From NCBI GenBank assembly GCA_027315065.1, contig DAHUYT010000001.1, positions 42,908-106,907 of the forward strand: 64,000 nt of DNA. Direction: 5' to 3'. This DNA is from Nitrososphaerota archaeon. GTDB lineage: Archaea; Thermoproteota; Nitrososphaeria; Nitrososphaerales; Nitrosopumilaceae. The notes below the pieces were generated by a model. The model was not told where the DNA came from and did no database searches. It saw only the letters and a program-made list of their open reading frames with translations. This document shows, piece by piece, positions 26,031 to 36,127 of this stretch. The first letter of the stretch is position 1. Every line of letters begins with the position of its first letter. The translations under genes were made by a program, and so were the position numbers.

Positions 26031-27803
26031 TTAATCTATTACTTTTTCAAGCCTTCGAATCTGATTTTTGATATAGTCAAATCCTTCCTGCCAAAATTTT
26101 TTAGATGATATATCTATATCGTACCCTTGTAGTAATTCCTCAGGTTTTTTTGCTCCTCCGGCAGCAAGGATCTTCACATAAGTGGACGCAAACGATTGTC
26201 CTTCCTTTTTGTATCGCTGGAATAAAGAAAGTGACAATAGATTTCCAAATGAATACGAGTAACAATAGAAAGGAGAATGAAAGAAGTGAGGGATGCAAGT
26301 CCATTCTACTGCAAAATCTGGAGAAATGGAAAGAGATGACCCAAATTGCGCTTTTAATGTTTTCATGTATTCGTCAGATATGTCTTGCACCGTTGCATTT
26401 TCTCCTATTTTCTGATGTGCGTCTATTTCAAAAACCGTAAAGTATGCCTGTCTTCCAACGGTAGCATAAAGATCATCAATATGTTCAACCAAGATTGCTT
26501 GCCGCTCTTCATCTGAAACCTGATTTAAAATTCTGTCAAATAGTAACATCTCAGAAAACGTAGATGCGGTTTCCGCTAATGGTAAGGATGCCTCTTGTAT
26601 GAAAATTGATTTGTCCGATGCGGCAATGCTGTGTACGGCATGTCCTAATTCATGTGCCATGGTAAAGACATCGTTGGCTCTTCCTTTGAAATTTAGTAAA
26701 ACAAATGGCGTTATCTTTGGTGCTATTGTACTACAAAAGGCTCCGCTTCTCTTACCGGTTCTTATCTGGGAATCTACATGATCTTCTGTAAATACTTTTT
26801 TTGCAAATTTTCCTAAAATGGGACTAAAACTATCAAGAGTTTGAAGTACTGTTGTCACTGCCTTGTCATATGTGTATTTTTTTTCTTCTTTTTTCTGGAT
26901 GGGTGCATACAAGTCATATCTTTGTAACTTCTTCATTTTTAGAATACGTCCCTTTAATGAGAAAAATCTTCGAAATACATCTGCATTACTTCTACACACT
27001 GAGATGAGCGACTCGACGGTTTTGTCGTCTACGTCATTTCCTATGTTTCTTACAGATATGGGCGATGCGTATCCTCGAATTTGAATACACTCATCTTTCC
27101 AATTCAGCACAATATTTTGATATATCTCACCCAGCACTCCTTTATTCTTGTCAAATTGAGACAAAAGTGATTTGTATGCAATCTCGCGTGTTTTTGCTTT
27201 TGGACTTCTTACAAGTTGGGTGATCTCTTCTCTAGTGTAGATTCTTGTTTTTCCGTCAATTTTTACAGTAAATTGGAATGCATTAGTAATTTTATCGTAC
27301 AGTTTTACAAGTGCAGAATGGCCAGTCACATCTAATGTGTTTATTATCTTCTCTTCAGGCTCTGATAATGAATATCTTGCCAATGTTCTTTTATGTCTGA
27401 GAAACTCATGAAGTTCGCCTGTATTTTGCATTAGTCTCTGTGCATTTTTTTCATCAAGTTGTTTCTTCCACCATTGATCAAAAAACAAAGTACGATTATC
27501 AATTTCCGCACCAAATTTTCTCATTTTTGTAAGAAGTGAAGTTATCTTGTCAGACTGGGTATCAGAAGAATATTCTAGTGATGCATAGCCTGAAACAATG
27601 CCAAACTTTTCTGATATATCTTCCAAGGCATGGAGTATGAAAATAAATTTTTTTTCTGAAATATTAGGAGTGAGATTTTTCTTATTTTTTTCAAATTCTT
27701 TGACTCTGGATTCTATCTCTTGCAGTCTATCCTTAAATGAGGTAGAGTAAGGATCATCTACAAGTTCGCTTAGATCCCATTTGTCTATCTTGTAAGGTCG
27801 CAT
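26031..27803 (-). CDS. pepF: oligoendopeptidase F, M3 metallopeptidase
   Basis: A 590-residue M3-family zinc peptidase that cuts short peptides in the cytoplasm. The zinc site is MAHELGHAVHS near residue 384, with the third ligand Glu in the following QEASLPLAETAST helix. The rest shows the all-helical M3 pattern, and there is no signal peptide. The length is normal for PepF. Peptides imported by the Opp-type transporter could be substrates, but that link is only inferred. Confidence 0.93.
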   Translation of the reverse strand: MRPYKIDKWDLSELVDDPYSTSFKDRLQEIESRVKEFEKNKKNLTPNISEKKFIFILHALEDISEKFGIVSGYASLEYSSDTQSDKITSLLTKMRKFGAEIDNRTLFFDQWWKKQLDEKNAQRLMQNTGELHEFLRHKRTLARYSLSEPEEKIINTLDVTGHSALVKLYDKITNAFQFTVKIDGKTRIYTREEITQLVRSPKAKTREIAYKSLLSQFDKNKGVLGEIYQNIVLNWKDECIQIRGYASPISVRNIGNDVDDKTVESLISVCRSNADVFRRFFSLKGRILKMKKLQRYDLYAPIQKKEEKKYTYDKAVTTVLQTLDSFSPILGKFAKKVFTEDHVDSQIRTGKRSGAFCSTIAPKITPFVLLNFKGRANDVFTMAHELGHAVHSIAASDKSIFIQEASLPLAETASTFSEMLLFDRILNQVSDEERQAILVEHIDDLYATVGRQAYFTVFEIDAHQKIGENATVQDISDEYMKTLKAQFGSSLSISPDFAVEWTCIPHFFHSPFYCYSYSFGNLLSLSLFQRYKKEGQSFASTYVKILAAGGAKKPEELLQGYDIDISSKKFWQEGFDYIKNQIRRLEKVID

Positions 27804-27970
27804 TCATTTTATTCCTTGATTGTTATTAAAATACTATATGGCAAAAACTAGAAATGAATTCTACTATCAATCAAGTTTCATTAGAATAATGTTCAATTGT
27901 TTTTGATCAAATGATTCTACTAGTACAACTTATACGCGGGTCTTATATAGTAAAATTGCCATATTGTGTC

Positions 27971-28096
27971 ATGAGCGGCATGATTGCATGGAAATGTTAC
28001 CGATGCAATTTGGTTTTCAAGGACCAATCTCATGTTATAATGCATGATGAGGTTTCACGACACGATGCAATAGAAGTAAAACTAGCTACGGTGTAA
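27971..28096 (+). CDS. small C2H2 zinc-finger protein (41 residues)
   Basis: From ATG 27971 the product has CYRCNLVF then two histidine-containing positions (VIMHDEVSRH), a single C2H2-type finger. The longer frame from 27911 adds twenty hydrophobic residues that look like translated promoter. A TATA box (CTTATATA, 27942-27949) is centred about 25 bases before ATG 27971, fitting a leaderless start. It is divergent from pepF. Single-finger proteins of this size are frequent in archaea and mostly uncharacterised; nucleic-acid binding is likely. Confidence 0.65.
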   Translation: MSGMIAWKCYRCNLVFKDQSHVIMHDEVSRHDAIEVKLATV

Positions 28097-28458
28097 ATAA
28101 TTTTTTCTGGCTTATGACGAATACTCCAGGTTGATGTTGGCAAGTATTAATTTGGCCTCATAGATCCACTAACGGGTAATCGTCTTTACCATGAAATCCA
28201 TGACGGCCTATCTGGGTCTATGCAAGAAAGAAAAAGAGAGACAAAGTAAATAATGCACATAAAGACGTGATAATGGAGGTACACTGTCGCACTAATATAT
28301 TCTAATATTCTTTTTGTGCATTACTTATTGAAAAGTCTAGGAAATCAAAGCACCTGTATGTGAAATCTGACAAGTGTTGCAAATATCTTCCAATTCATAT
28401 TTTGCTAATACAGAAAATGTGGAAACTAATCAGAATTAAAAATAGAAAAATGAAAGAT
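28097..28458. other. gap with a long imperfect inverted repeat
   Basis: No gene is seen between the zinc-finger gene and the blue copper gene. Bases 28251-28264 (TAATGCACA, mismatch, AAAG) pair with 28310-28323 (CTTT, mismatch, TGTGCATTA), giving 13 of 14 paired positions around a 45-base loop. This may be part of an untranslated RNA or 3' structure. The rest is AT-rich without clear signals. Confidence 0.35.
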
Positions 28459-29040
28459 CTAGAGCTTTGGTAAGCCTCTAGTCTTTGCTGTGAATGCAAT
28501 TACGCTAATAATTGCAATTACAAGAACTAGTGACGCTATAGGACCAAATTCAGGTACTGTTTGATTTCCAGACATTGTGCTATTTCCAGTTGCGTTCATA
28601 CCTGTCGTATTGTTTCCTAAAGGTGTAGTTTGTGAACTAGTTGTAGATCCTGTTCCAACAATCACTTGTGCTGTCATCCATGGATGTACCATGCAAAAGT
28701 AATTGTACGTTCCAGCTGTTGTGAAAGGAGGAGACGTAAATGTACTTCCAGCCTTTATCAAACTGCTGTCCCATACAGTGCCAGTCTGATTGTCAGATGG
28801 TTTTCCGCTTGTAGCGGTGTGTCCAACAGTATCTGCGTTTGTCCACGTAACTGTATCACCTACGTTTACATTTACCACATTTGGATCAAAGCAGCTTGTT
28901 GCTGAACAGGTACCATTAGTTGCGCTTGCCCCTTTGCTGATTGTTACCTGGGCATTAGCCGCAAAAGCTTGTGGAGCTATTGCAATAATGGCAACTAGTG
29001 CCAAAACACCCAACAGTGCGCCCATTGGTTTTGACTTCAT
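28459..29040 (-). CDS. secreted plastocyanin-like blue copper protein with PEFG-type tail
   Basis: About 193 residues from ATG 29040; an in-frame TTG at 29055 is less likely. A signal peptide ends at AFA-AN. The cupredoxin domain has the type 1 copper ligands: His in VGHTATSG, then Cys, His and Met in YFCMVHPWM. A Thr/Asn/Gly-rich linker with sequons leads to VPEFGPIASLVLVIAIISV and a basic end, matching the PEFG-CTERM signal of thaumarchaeal archaeosortase substrates. It probably carries electrons on the outer face of the membrane, a role that copper proteins hold in ammonia oxidisers. The TATA box is listed separately. Confidence 0.92.
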   Translation of the reverse strand: MKSKPMGALLGVLALVAIIAIAPQAFAANAQVTISKGASATNGTCSATSCFDPNVVNVNVGDTVTWTNADTVGHTATSGKPSDNQTGTVWDSSLIKAGSTFTSPPFTTAGTYNYFCMVHPWMTAQVIVGTGSTTSSQTTPLGNNTTGMNATGNSTMSGNQTVPEFGPIASLVLVIAIISVIAFTAKTRGLPKL

Positions 29041-29062
29041 CGGATTGTTTGACAAATTAGGG

Positions 29063-29072
29063 CATTATAAAG
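29063..29072 (-). promoter_or_regulatory. TATA box of the blue copper gene
   Basis: Minus-strand CTTTATAATG with purine-rich GAGAGC before it (BRE-like). It is centred about 28 bases from ATG 29040, so transcription should begin at or very near that ATG. This spacing supports ATG 29040 over TTG 29055. Confidence 0.6.
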
Positions 29073-29188
29073 GCTCTCGTTTTTAGTATTAGTCATTTGA
29101 GCATATTGCAATATCTCGATGGCATATGCTGTGATCTCTGAAAAATTTGTTTAAATAATTTTGAAGTTTTATAATAAAAGAGGGTTGG

Positions 29189-29401
29189 CTAAAATCTATC
29201 GTATCTAGCCCTTTCAACATCTCGTTCGTCTTTAGTTGCCTTTTTCCACTCCTTGTAATGTTCTTTGCATAGTACTGTTTTCTTTCCAACGTCTGAGATA
29301 CTCAAGCCGGTGCCTTCCACCTTGGAAGTAGTCAAAGAACGTAGGCCATCTTTATCACACCCAATAACATTACACTTTGCACCTTTAGCTATGATGCCCA
29401 T
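29189..29401 (-). CDS. small Cys/His protein, putative zinc ribbon
   Basis: A 70-residue protein with CNVIGC at residues 10-15 and a closing CKEHYKEWKK near 45-54, followed by a charged helical tail. Two cysteines, a third Cys and a His make a plausible zinc site. The C-x-x-H-aromatic ending is shared with the tiny proteins at 25695 and 39989. It is divergent from the archaetidylinositol-phosphate synthase gene. The function is unknown; the size and basic tail would suit nucleic-acid binding. Confidence 0.7.
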   Translation of the reverse strand: MGIIAKGAKCNVIGCDKDGLRSLTTSKVEGTGLSISDVGKKTVLCKEHYKEWKKATKDERDVERARYDRF

Positions 29402-29493
29402 GAAAGTTATTCTACCTTATGTTATTTGAGTATTTTTGGCCAATTTGTGAATAGCGTAAATGCTTTAATCCTAAAGAACGATTGAAAGTCAAG

Positions 29494-30072
29494 ATGCTTA
29501 ACAATTTCAGAGATAGTCTGAAACCCATTCTACAGAACATAGGGAAATTCTTTGCTTCTACTGGTCTTTCTGCAAATTTCTGGACTTCGGTGGGTCTTGT
29601 ATTTGCATTTGCGTCAGCGATAGTCTACGGAATTCATTTTTCATATTCATTTGTAATGGGTGGTATCTTCCTTTTAATTTCTGGATTTTTTGATATTGTG
29701 GATGGTCAAGTAGCAAGGATTACAGGAAAAACATCTAAAAAAGGCGCCTTTTTAGATTCTGTTTTTGATAAGGTTGCAGAAGTAGCAATATTTCTTGGCA
29801 TACTAGTTGGAAATTATTCTGAAGGATATCTAGTTCTTTTAGCCATCACGCTATCATTACTTGTAAGTTACACTAGGGCAAGAGCAGAATCACTAGGTGT
29901 TAAGCTACAGGGAATTGGAATAGGAGAACGAGCTGAAAGATTACTTGTAATAGCATTAGTCGGAATGGCAGGTGCAGTTTTTCTTAATTATGCTGTCATC
30001 ATAGTAATTATTATCGCGGGAATAACATTTGTTCAAAGAATTATTGCGACATCTAAAAAGATAAACGCCTAG
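29494..30072 (+). CDS. CDP-alcohol phosphatidyltransferase, probable archaetidylinositol-phosphate synthase
   Basis: A 192-residue membrane enzyme with the CDP-alcohol phosphotransferase signature: FDIVDGQVARITGKTSKKGAF followed by D-x-x-x-D in LDSVFDK. About five helices follow. In archaea this group joins CDP-archaeol to inositol 1-phosphate, which is made by the Ino1-type enzyme at 5161. ATG 29494 has a TATA-like GCTTTAATCC about 27 bases before; TTG 29482 would add four residues. The 3' end overlaps rps26e by 4 bases, convergently. The substrate is inferred from the family and the ino1 gene. Confidence 0.85.
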   Translation: MLNNFRDSLKPILQNIGKFFASTGLSANFWTSVGLVFAFASAIVYGIHFSYSFVMGGIFLLISGFFDIVDGQVARITGKTSKKGAFLDSVFDKVAEVAIFLGILVGNYSEGYLVLLAITLSLLVSYTRARAESLGVKLQGIGIGERAERLLVIALVGMAGAVFLNYAVIIVIIIAGITFVQRIIATSKKINA

Positions 30073-30356
30073 CGTAGTCTGCCAGTTTGACGTCTGGAAT
30101 CGGCTGATCTGATCTTTAGTATGCCAAAATGAATTGCACATGATATGCAATAATGCTTCAATACCGTAGGTGAGGCAATGTAAGTTCCTTGTGCACGAAG
30201 CTCCTTAGCCAGACTGTGTTCCACAAGGTTCAATCTTGATGTTACTTTCTTTGCCTTGTCACGTGGTACGGTCGCGCCACAGTTTGAACACTGTACCCGA
30301 TCAGATGATCCTTTTCCTCCTTTCTTTCTCCCTCTACTTGCACGCTTTAATGGCAT
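30069..30356 (-). CDS. rps26e: ribosomal protein S26e
   Basis: A 95-residue small-subunit ribosomal protein, found only in archaea and eukaryotes. MPLKRASRGRKKGGKG at the start and two Cys pairs (CSNCG near residues 23-26, CISC near 71-74) form the zinc site. ATG 30356 gives the usual N-terminus; the longer frame to 30404 adds sixteen unrelated residues. It is common in Thaumarchaeota and Crenarchaeota and helps place the organism. Confidence 0.93.
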   Translation of the reverse strand: MPLKRASRGRKKGGKGSSDRVQCSNCGATVPRDKAKKVTSRLNLVEHSLAKELRAQGTYIASPTVLKHYCISCAIHFGILKIRSADSRRQTGRLR

Positions 30357-30595
30357 ATGTGATACCTGTAACGTGCCTCTAAATAAACGCATTTGACTGG
30401 TCAACTTTATAATGACTGTATTGATTATTCGTCACGAAATTTGAGATGCCTACAACTTAACGCTGTGCATGTGTGTTACGTATCAAAGTTCTAATGTGAA
30501 AACAATCATGGAAAAATGTCAGGCAATTTACATTTTCTATCTCAAAAGACAAACTAAGAAAAAGAACTAAATGGAAAGGTAGTCGGTACTAAACC

Positions 30596-31471
30596 ATGAA
30601 ACTTGCGATACTGTCACATTGTACTATAGATGAGATATCAAGAAATGGGCAAGTGGTGGAAACACCTGGCGGACCTGCTGCATATTGTGGAATTACTGCA
30701 AAAAAAATGAAATTTGACGTGGAACTGCAAACTAGAGTTGGGCTTGATTTCAAATTCAAGCAAGACCTTGAGACTCGGGGATTATTTATTCCACCTAACG
30801 CATCTTCAAATAATCCCACTACACGTTTTTCACTAAACATTCTTGGCGAAGAACGAGAGTTATACCTCAAGGCAAAATGTGATCAAATAGAATTTAGTAA
30901 TTCTGACGTAGACGGTTTCATTGTAAGTCCGGTCTTTGATGAAGTATCAGAGGAAACACTTGATCAAGTAAGGGATAACTCTGATTTTTTTCTACTTGAT
31001 CCGCAAGGATTCTTACGTCGTATTGATGATAACGGCATGATATATCTTGAAAAAACGTCGCTTGACATATCCAAAATAACTGCTATTAAAACAGATCCAG
31101 ATGAAGCTTTCTATCTTACAGGTTTACAAGAAAAGGAAGCAATGCTTGCATTGCAAAAGAAAGGAGTAAAACATGTTCTTTATACTAACAAACAAGATAT
31201 AACAATGCTAGTCAAAGACAGGTTGTATAATTTACGTATTCCAAATATGGAGATCGGTGATACAACTGGTGTAGGAGACATATTCTGTGCCGCATTTGCA
31301 TGTTCATATTTGAAAGAAAAAGATTCTCTATGGGCTATTTGTTTTGCAGTTGGGGCAGCTCAGGCTGCATTAGAAACAAAAGCCACCGGTATATCAAAAA
31401 TACCAAATTTAGGTACCATGCAACAAAATGCAGCATATCTGTACAATCTGGTAAAGTTCTCACAAGTTTAG
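30596..31471 (+). CDS. PfkB-family carbohydrate/nucleoside kinase
   Basis: A 291-residue ribokinase-fold kinase. The N-terminal GGPAAYCG loop binds substrate, and the C-terminal signature DTTGVGDIFCAAFA contains the catalytic Asp and the anion hole. No lid region decides the substrate, which may be a sugar, nucleoside or sugar phosphate. The gene is followed within about 30 bases by the NAD kinase fusion on the same strand, so they may be co-expressed. Confidence 0.85.
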   Translation: MKLAILSHCTIDEISRNGQVVETPGGPAAYCGITAKKMKFDVELQTRVGLDFKFKQDLETRGLFIPPNASSNNPTTRFSLNILGEERELYLKAKCDQIEFSNSDVDGFIVSPVFDEVSEETLDQVRDNSDFFLLDPQGFLRRIDDNGMIYLEKTSLDISKITAIKTDPDEAFYLTGLQEKEAMLALQKKGVKHVLYTNKQDITMLVKDRLYNLRIPNMEIGDTTGVGDIFCAAFACSYLKEKDSLWAICFAVGAAQAALETKATGISKIPNLGTMQQNAAYLYNLVKFSQV

Positions 31472-31502
31472 GCTTTTATTGTGTAGGGGTTTAGTCTATT
31501 GT

Positions 31503-32495
31503 GTGAAAGTGGCCATTTACAGTCAAGATCAAGACCAGACTGTAAAGTCGGTCAAGCAATCACTTGAAAGTCATGGAATTGAGTCAGGGATTATTACTAA
31601 CAAAGCATTTGGAAAAGAGATTGACTATGTGATTGTAACTGGGGGCGACCGTGGAGTAAGATCATATTTTCATCGTTTTATTAATAGTACTATACCTGTA
31701 TTGGGAATCAATGAGTTTGAATCAAGTGGTTATCTGGCCCAAACCGATCTTAAAGAATTTCCAATTTATCTTAATAGGCTAAAAAAAAGCGATTTTACGA
31801 TAGAACATCTAACTAGAGTGGGAGTTAAAATAGATGGCAAAAATATTTATCCTGCACTAAATGATGTGGCAATTTTTTCTTCAAAGAGCGCAACTTTGGT
31901 GGAACATGTCTTGCGTGTAAACGGTGAGGAGTTCTGGCATGATAGTAGCGATGGTTTGATTGTGTCCACTCCTATTGGCTCATCTGCATATTCAATGTCT
32001 GCTGGTGGACCTGCAGTCTACCAAGGTTCCAAGGTGTTTTGTATAGTTTCAGTAAACTCTCTTGATATCACAAGACGCCCATTGATAGTACCAGAAGATA
32101 GCTTCATCGAGATTGATGACATATCGTCTAGTCTAAGATGTGAGGTTGTAGTGGATGGAAAAGATAGATTCAAAGTAGACAATATTGTGGAATGTACAAG
32201 TTTCCCACAATCGGCTAACATTATTCGTATGAAAAAGGATTCAACCACAGTTTCTGCCTTGGCAAAAAAAGTGCAACTCGCAGATGAGCTTTTAAATATG
32301 CCTCCAAGTTCGAAGTTACTACTTAAAACATTAGAGTATGAAGGTTCTCTTACCCAAAAGGAACTGGTGGCAAAAACTCTTCTTCCAGATAGGACTGTGC
32401 GATTGGCGCTTAGACATTTGCTTGATAAGGGATATGTAAAAAGAAGAGTTTCACTTCGAGATACTAGGCAAAGAATATACGAAATTCCAAAATGA
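31503..32495 (+). CDS. nadK: NAD kinase fused to a C-terminal winged helix
   Basis: A protein of about 330 residues from GTG 31503. The first 255 or so show the NAD kinase fold: VIVTGGD near residue 45, LNDVAI for substrate binding and DGLIVSTPIGSSAYSMSAGGP. The usual GGDGT loop reads GGDRGVR; the catalytic Asp is kept but the following Gly is Arg. The last 70 residues are a MarR-like winged helix (LTQKELVAKTLLPDRTVRLA, then LLDKGYVKRR). It should phosphorylate NAD to NADP, and the extra domain suggests DNA binding or autoregulation. Its stop abuts the convergent pyrG stop without a gap. Confidence 0.85.
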   Translation: MKVAIYSQDQDQTVKSVKQSLESHGIESGIITNKAFGKEIDYVIVTGGDRGVRSYFHRFINSTIPVLGINEFESSGYLAQTDLKEFPIYLNRLKKSDFTIEHLTRVGVKIDGKNIYPALNDVAIFSSKSATLVEHVLRVNGEEFWHDSSDGLIVSTPIGSSAYSMSAGGPAVYQGSKVFCIVSVNSLDITRRPLIVPEDSFIEIDDISSSLRCEVVVDGKDRFKVDNIVECTSFPQSANIIRMKKDSTTVSALAKKVQLADELLNMPPSSKLLLKTLEYEGSLTQKELVAKTLLPDRTVRLALRHLLDKGYVKRRVSLRDTRQRIYEIPK

Positions 32496-34103
32496 CTAGG
32501 CATTAGAGGCAGCTCGTATGAATGCCTCAAAAGACTCCTCTGGGTATCCTGGCCTACTCCCAAATTCTGGATGAAATTGTATTCCTAGATAGAATGCATG
32601 ATTTGGTATTTCGAGAATCTCCATGCGTTTTTTGTTATCACTATATCCTGAGAATTGCAGTCCTTTTGTATTAAATAATTCTAGATATTTTTGATTAAAT
32701 TCGTATCTGTGTCTGTGTCTCTTAATGATGGTGCCTGATTTGTAAATCTTGAACCCAAGAGTGTTGTCCTCTACTTTGATCTCATTTGCGCCTAGCCTAA
32801 GAGAGCCACCTTTGTTTTCAATGAATTTTTGTTCTGGTAAAAGATCTATCACAGGATCTGGTGTGTCGGGATTGATTTCAGTTGAATTTGCACTTGGCAA
32901 ACCGCATACATATCGACCAAATGCGACAGCGGCCAGCTGAAATCCAAAACATATGCCAAGGTATGGGATGTTTTTCTCTCGTGCAAAATTTGCTGTTCTT
33001 ATTATTCCTTCAGCGCCACGTTCTCCAAATCCACCTGGAACAATAATCCCATTGTATTGCAAAAGTTTATCCATATTGCCATTCAACTCTTCCGAATCTA
33101 TCCAGTCTATTGTTACATTTCTACCAATCTTAGCCCCGGCATGTTTTAGTGCATGGTTTACACTCACATAACTATCAGCTAACTTGACATACTTGCCAAC
33201 CATTGCTATCTTTACCTGGTCTTTTACACTAACAAATGAATTCACTATGGCATTCCATTTGTCCCAATTAGTTGAGGTGTTTACAAGCCCAACCTTGCCA
33301 AATTTTTTAAAAATTACATCGACAATCCCTTGGTCATACAACATCTGTGGTACCATTAGTATGGATTCTACATCATGACATGAGAACACATCTTTTTCAG
33401 AAACATTAGAAAATAATGAAATTTTTCTCTTTGCGGAAGTCTCAAGCGGTCTGCTGCATCTTACCGCCATCAAGTCTGGCTGAATGCCGATTCTTCTTAG
33501 TTCCTGAACGCTATGCTGGGTAGGTTTTGTCTTTTGTTCTCCTACGACATCAAGAGATGGTGCTAATGTTACATGGACAAAAATCACGTTATCAGATCCG
33601 TCCTCTAATCTCATCTGTCTTAGTGCTTCTAGGAATGGTAAGCTTTCAATGTCACCTACGGTTCCTCCGCATTCTACAACCAGTACATCTAGGTTCTCAC
33701 TCTTTGCAATGTCTCTGATCCTGTCCTTGATGGCGTCTGTTACATGGGGTATTATCTGAACACAAGCGCCCAAATACTCGCCGTGTCTCTCAGCCTCTAT
33801 CACGCTTGAGTAGATCTGGGCTGTAGTGATGTTGTGTGTTCTTGGTATGTTTTGATTCAGGAATCGTTCATAATTTCCTATATCCATGTCACATTCTCCA
33901 CCATCTTCAGTGACAAACACCTCGCCATGAGCTATCGGATTCATGGTTCCTGCGTCGTAATTCAGATAGGGATCAATCTTAACGCAGGAAACCTTCTGGT
34001 TTGAAAGTTGAAGAAGTTTTGCTATGGATGATGAAACAACTCCTTTGCCAAGTCCTGACATGACTCCGCCTGTTACAAAAATATATCTAGTTTCTGACTG
34101 CAC
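32496..34103 (-). CDS. pyrG: CTP synthase
   Basis: A 535-residue enzyme that makes CTP from UTP, ATP and glutamine. The synthase domain starts [20 protein letters not shown] with the P-loop, followed by [13 protein letters not shown] and the [14 protein letters not shown] loop. The C-terminal glutaminase has the nucleophile in GICFGFQLA (usually GICLGMQ) and the HPEFGSRPG end with the catalytic His and Glu. It lies 31 bases downstream of trpA on the same strand and may be read through from the trp operon. Confidence 0.97.
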   Translation of the reverse strand: MQSETRYIFVTGGVMSGLGKGVVSSSIAKLLQLSNQKVSCVKIDPYLNYDAGTMNPIAHGEVFVTEDGGECDMDIGNYERFLNQNIPRTHNITTAQIYSSVIEAERHGEYLGACVQIIPHVTDAIKDRIRDIAKSENLDVLVVECGGTVGDIESLPFLEALRQMRLEDGSDNVIFVHVTLAPSLDVVGEQKTKPTQHSVQELRRIGIQPDLMAVRCSRPLETSAKRKISLFSNVSEKDVFSCHDVESILMVPQMLYDQGIVDVIFKKFGKVGLVNTSTNWDKWNAIVNSFVSVKDQVKIAMVGKYVKLADSYVSVNHALKHAGAKIGRNVTIDWIDSEELNGNMDKLLQYNGIIVPGGFGERGAEGIIRTANFAREKNIPYLGICFGFQLAAVAFGRYVCGLPSANSTEINPDTPDPVIDLLPEQKFIENKGGSLRLGANEIKVEDNTLGFKIYKSGTIIKRHRHRYEFNQKYLELFNTKGLQFSGYSDNKKRMEILEIPNHAFYLGIQFHPEFGSRPGYPEESFEAFIRAASNA

Positions 34104-34134
34104 GTATATGATGGATTGATGGTATTTTTATTTC

Positions 34135-34941
34135 TTATTCTGATATAGTTGCTTTTTTCAGACTTTTTGCAAATGTGACTATCTTTGATTGGATCTTTGT
34201 CTTGGGGGTTTTTTCAATTAAACGCAGAAATGCACTTGCTACAATTATGGCGTCAGCGCCTGCTTGTAAAATTAATTTTGCCTGTTCTGCATTATTAACC
34301 CCAAAACCTACGCCAAGGGGTATTTTACCATCTAGTATTCTCTTTGCATTTTTTATAGCATCAAGCGTATATTGCTGAAATTGTTTCTGTGCTCCGGTTG
34401 TGCCGTATACGGAAACCAAATATACAAAACCAGACGATGCCTTTGAAATTTTCTTTATTCGTTCTTCTGAAGTATTAGGAGAAATGAGGAAAATGGCATC
34501 CATGTTGTTTTTTCGAACGACATCGAGATAATGATCTGATTCTTCAACGGCCATATCTGGTAATATCAAACCATCAATTCCAGCTTTTTTCATAGTTGAA
34601 ATGAACTTATCATATCCATGACTGTACACCAGATTCGTATATGTCATCAAGACAAGCGGTATATTGGATTCCATCCTAATTTTTTTTACCAAATTTACAA
34701 ATCTATCAAAATTCATTCCCTTTTGCAATGCGCGAAAACTTGCATTTTGTATGACCGGACCATCTGCCAGTGGGTCTGAGAAAGGCAACCCAAGTTCAAT
34801 AATGTCAGCCCCACCTTTTACCAGTCCCTGCACTGTCGATATTGTTTCCTTATCGCTAGGATAACCTGCCATGGCATATGCTATGAACGCTTTTTGGTTC
34901 TTGGCTTTAAGCTCTGAGAATCTATCTTGAATTCTTGACAT
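34135..34941 (-). CDS. trpA: tryptophan synthase alpha subunit
   Basis: A 268-residue TIM barrel that cleaves indole-3-glycerol phosphate. The catalytic Glu and Asp are in [16 protein letters not shown], and the phosphate loop region is [11 protein letters not shown]. It is the last gene of trpEGDCBA and overlaps trpB by 20 bases, which is consistent with coupled production of the alpha-beta complex. Confidence 0.96.
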   Translation of the reverse strand: MSRIQDRFSELKAKNQKAFIAYAMAGYPSDKETISTVQGLVKGGADIIELGLPFSDPLADGPVIQNASFRALQKGMNFDRFVNLVKKIRMESNIPLVLMTYTNLVYSHGYDKFISTMKKAGIDGLILPDMAVEESDHYLDVVRKNNMDAIFLISPNTSEERIKKISKASSGFVYLVSVYGTTGAQKQFQQYTLDAIKNAKRILDGKIPLGVGFGVNNAEQAKLILQAGADAIIVASAFLRLIEKTPKTKIQSKIVTFAKSLKKATISE

Positions 34942-36127
34942 TTTTGCTCAAATATTTCTCCACGACTTCAACATCTTTGTCACCGCGCCCAGACAAGGTA
35001 ACTACGACAGTCTCACTCTTTGACATCTTTTTTGCCAGTTTCATTGCATACGCTACCGCATGTGACGACTCTAAGGCTGGTATGATTCCCTCATGTTTTG
35101 AAAGCATTAAGAAGGCATGTATGGCATCGCCATCACTTATGGTATCATATGTTACTCTTTTTGAATCCTTTAGATACGAATGTTCAGGTCCTACTCCGGG
35201 ATAATCTAATCCGGCAGCTATACTGTGAGTATCTTGGATCTGTCCATGCTTATCTTGAAGCAGGTATGTTAACATGCCATGAAGAATTCCCTTTGATCCT
35301 GCGGTAAGTGTTGCAGAATGATGGTCTGTTCCAATTCCCTCTCCGCCAGCTTCTATACCGAACATGCGGGTATTCTCTTCATCAATAAGTGGATAAAATG
35401 TTCCAATCGCGTTTGATCCACCACCTACGCAAGCTACTACCGAATCAGGAGATTTTTTTTCCAGACCTTTCATCTGAGATAATATCTCCTTTCCTATCAC
35501 TGCTTGAAAATCTCTAACCATTACTGGGTATGGATGAGGTCCAACAGCTGATCCTAAAAGATAGTATGTGGTCTTGACATTTGTTATCCAGTCTCGTATT
35601 GCTTCATTGATGGCATCTTTGAGGGTTTGCGTTCCCTCTTTTACGGGGTGTACCGCAGAACCTAATATCTTCATTCTAAAGACATTCAATTTCTGTCTCT
35701 GTGTATCTTTATATCCCATGTAAACTTCAGATTGCAATCCAAGAGTTGCACACGCCATGGCCGTTGCTACCCCGTGCTGACCGGCCCCTGTCTCTGCAAT
35801 GATTCTTTTTTTCTTCATTCTTTTTGCTAAAAGACCCTGTCCTAAAGTATTGTTGATCTTGTGGGCCCCACCATGCAGTAGGTCTTCTCTTTTCAAGTAG
35901 ATCTTAGCGCCTCCGACAAATTCGGAGAGGTTTTTAGCAAGGTAAAGGGGGGTTGGTCTTCCCGCATACTCCCGTAAATAATAATCTAATTCTTGTCTGA
36001 AGTCCTCATCATCTTTGAATTTCAGATATGCTTGTTCTAATTCTTCTACTGCTGGAAACAAAGTCTCAGGTATGAATCGGCCTCCAAATTCTCCAAATTT
36101 GCCATTTATTGGGTATTCTAATTTCAT
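34922..36127 (-). CDS. trpB: tryptophan synthase beta subunit
   Basis: A 401-residue PLP enzyme that joins indole and serine. The PLP lysine is in [13 protein letters not shown] (usually HTGAHKIN), and [10 protein letters not shown] binds the PLP phosphate. GRFIPETL at the start shows the TrpB1 type that pairs with TrpA. Its ATG overlaps the trpC stop by 4 bases. Confidence 0.97.
   Translation of the reverse strand: MKLEYPINGKFGEFGGRFIPETLFPAVEELEQAYLKFKDDEDFRQELDYYLREYAGRPTPLYLAKNLSEFVGGAKIYLKREDLLHGGAHKINNTLGQGLLAKRMKKKRIIAETGAGQHGVATAMACATLGLQSEVYMGYKDTQRQKLNVFRMKILGSAVHPVKEGTQTLKDAINEAIRDWITNVKTTYYLLGSAVGPHPYPVMVRDFQAVIGKEILSQMKGLEKKSPDSVVACVGGGSNAIGTFYPLIDEENTRMFGIEAGGEGIGTDHHSATLTAGSKGILHGMLTYLLQDKHGQIQDTHSIAAGLDYPGVGPEHSYLKDSKRVTYDTISDGDAIHAFLMLSKHEGIIPALESSHAVAYAMKLAKKMSKSETVVVTLSGRGDKDVEVVEKYLSKNVKNSR

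Noticed and set aside
28191..28253. 20-codon Lys-rich frame in the gap after the zinc-finger gene
   Set aside because: No start signal or motif; likely random.
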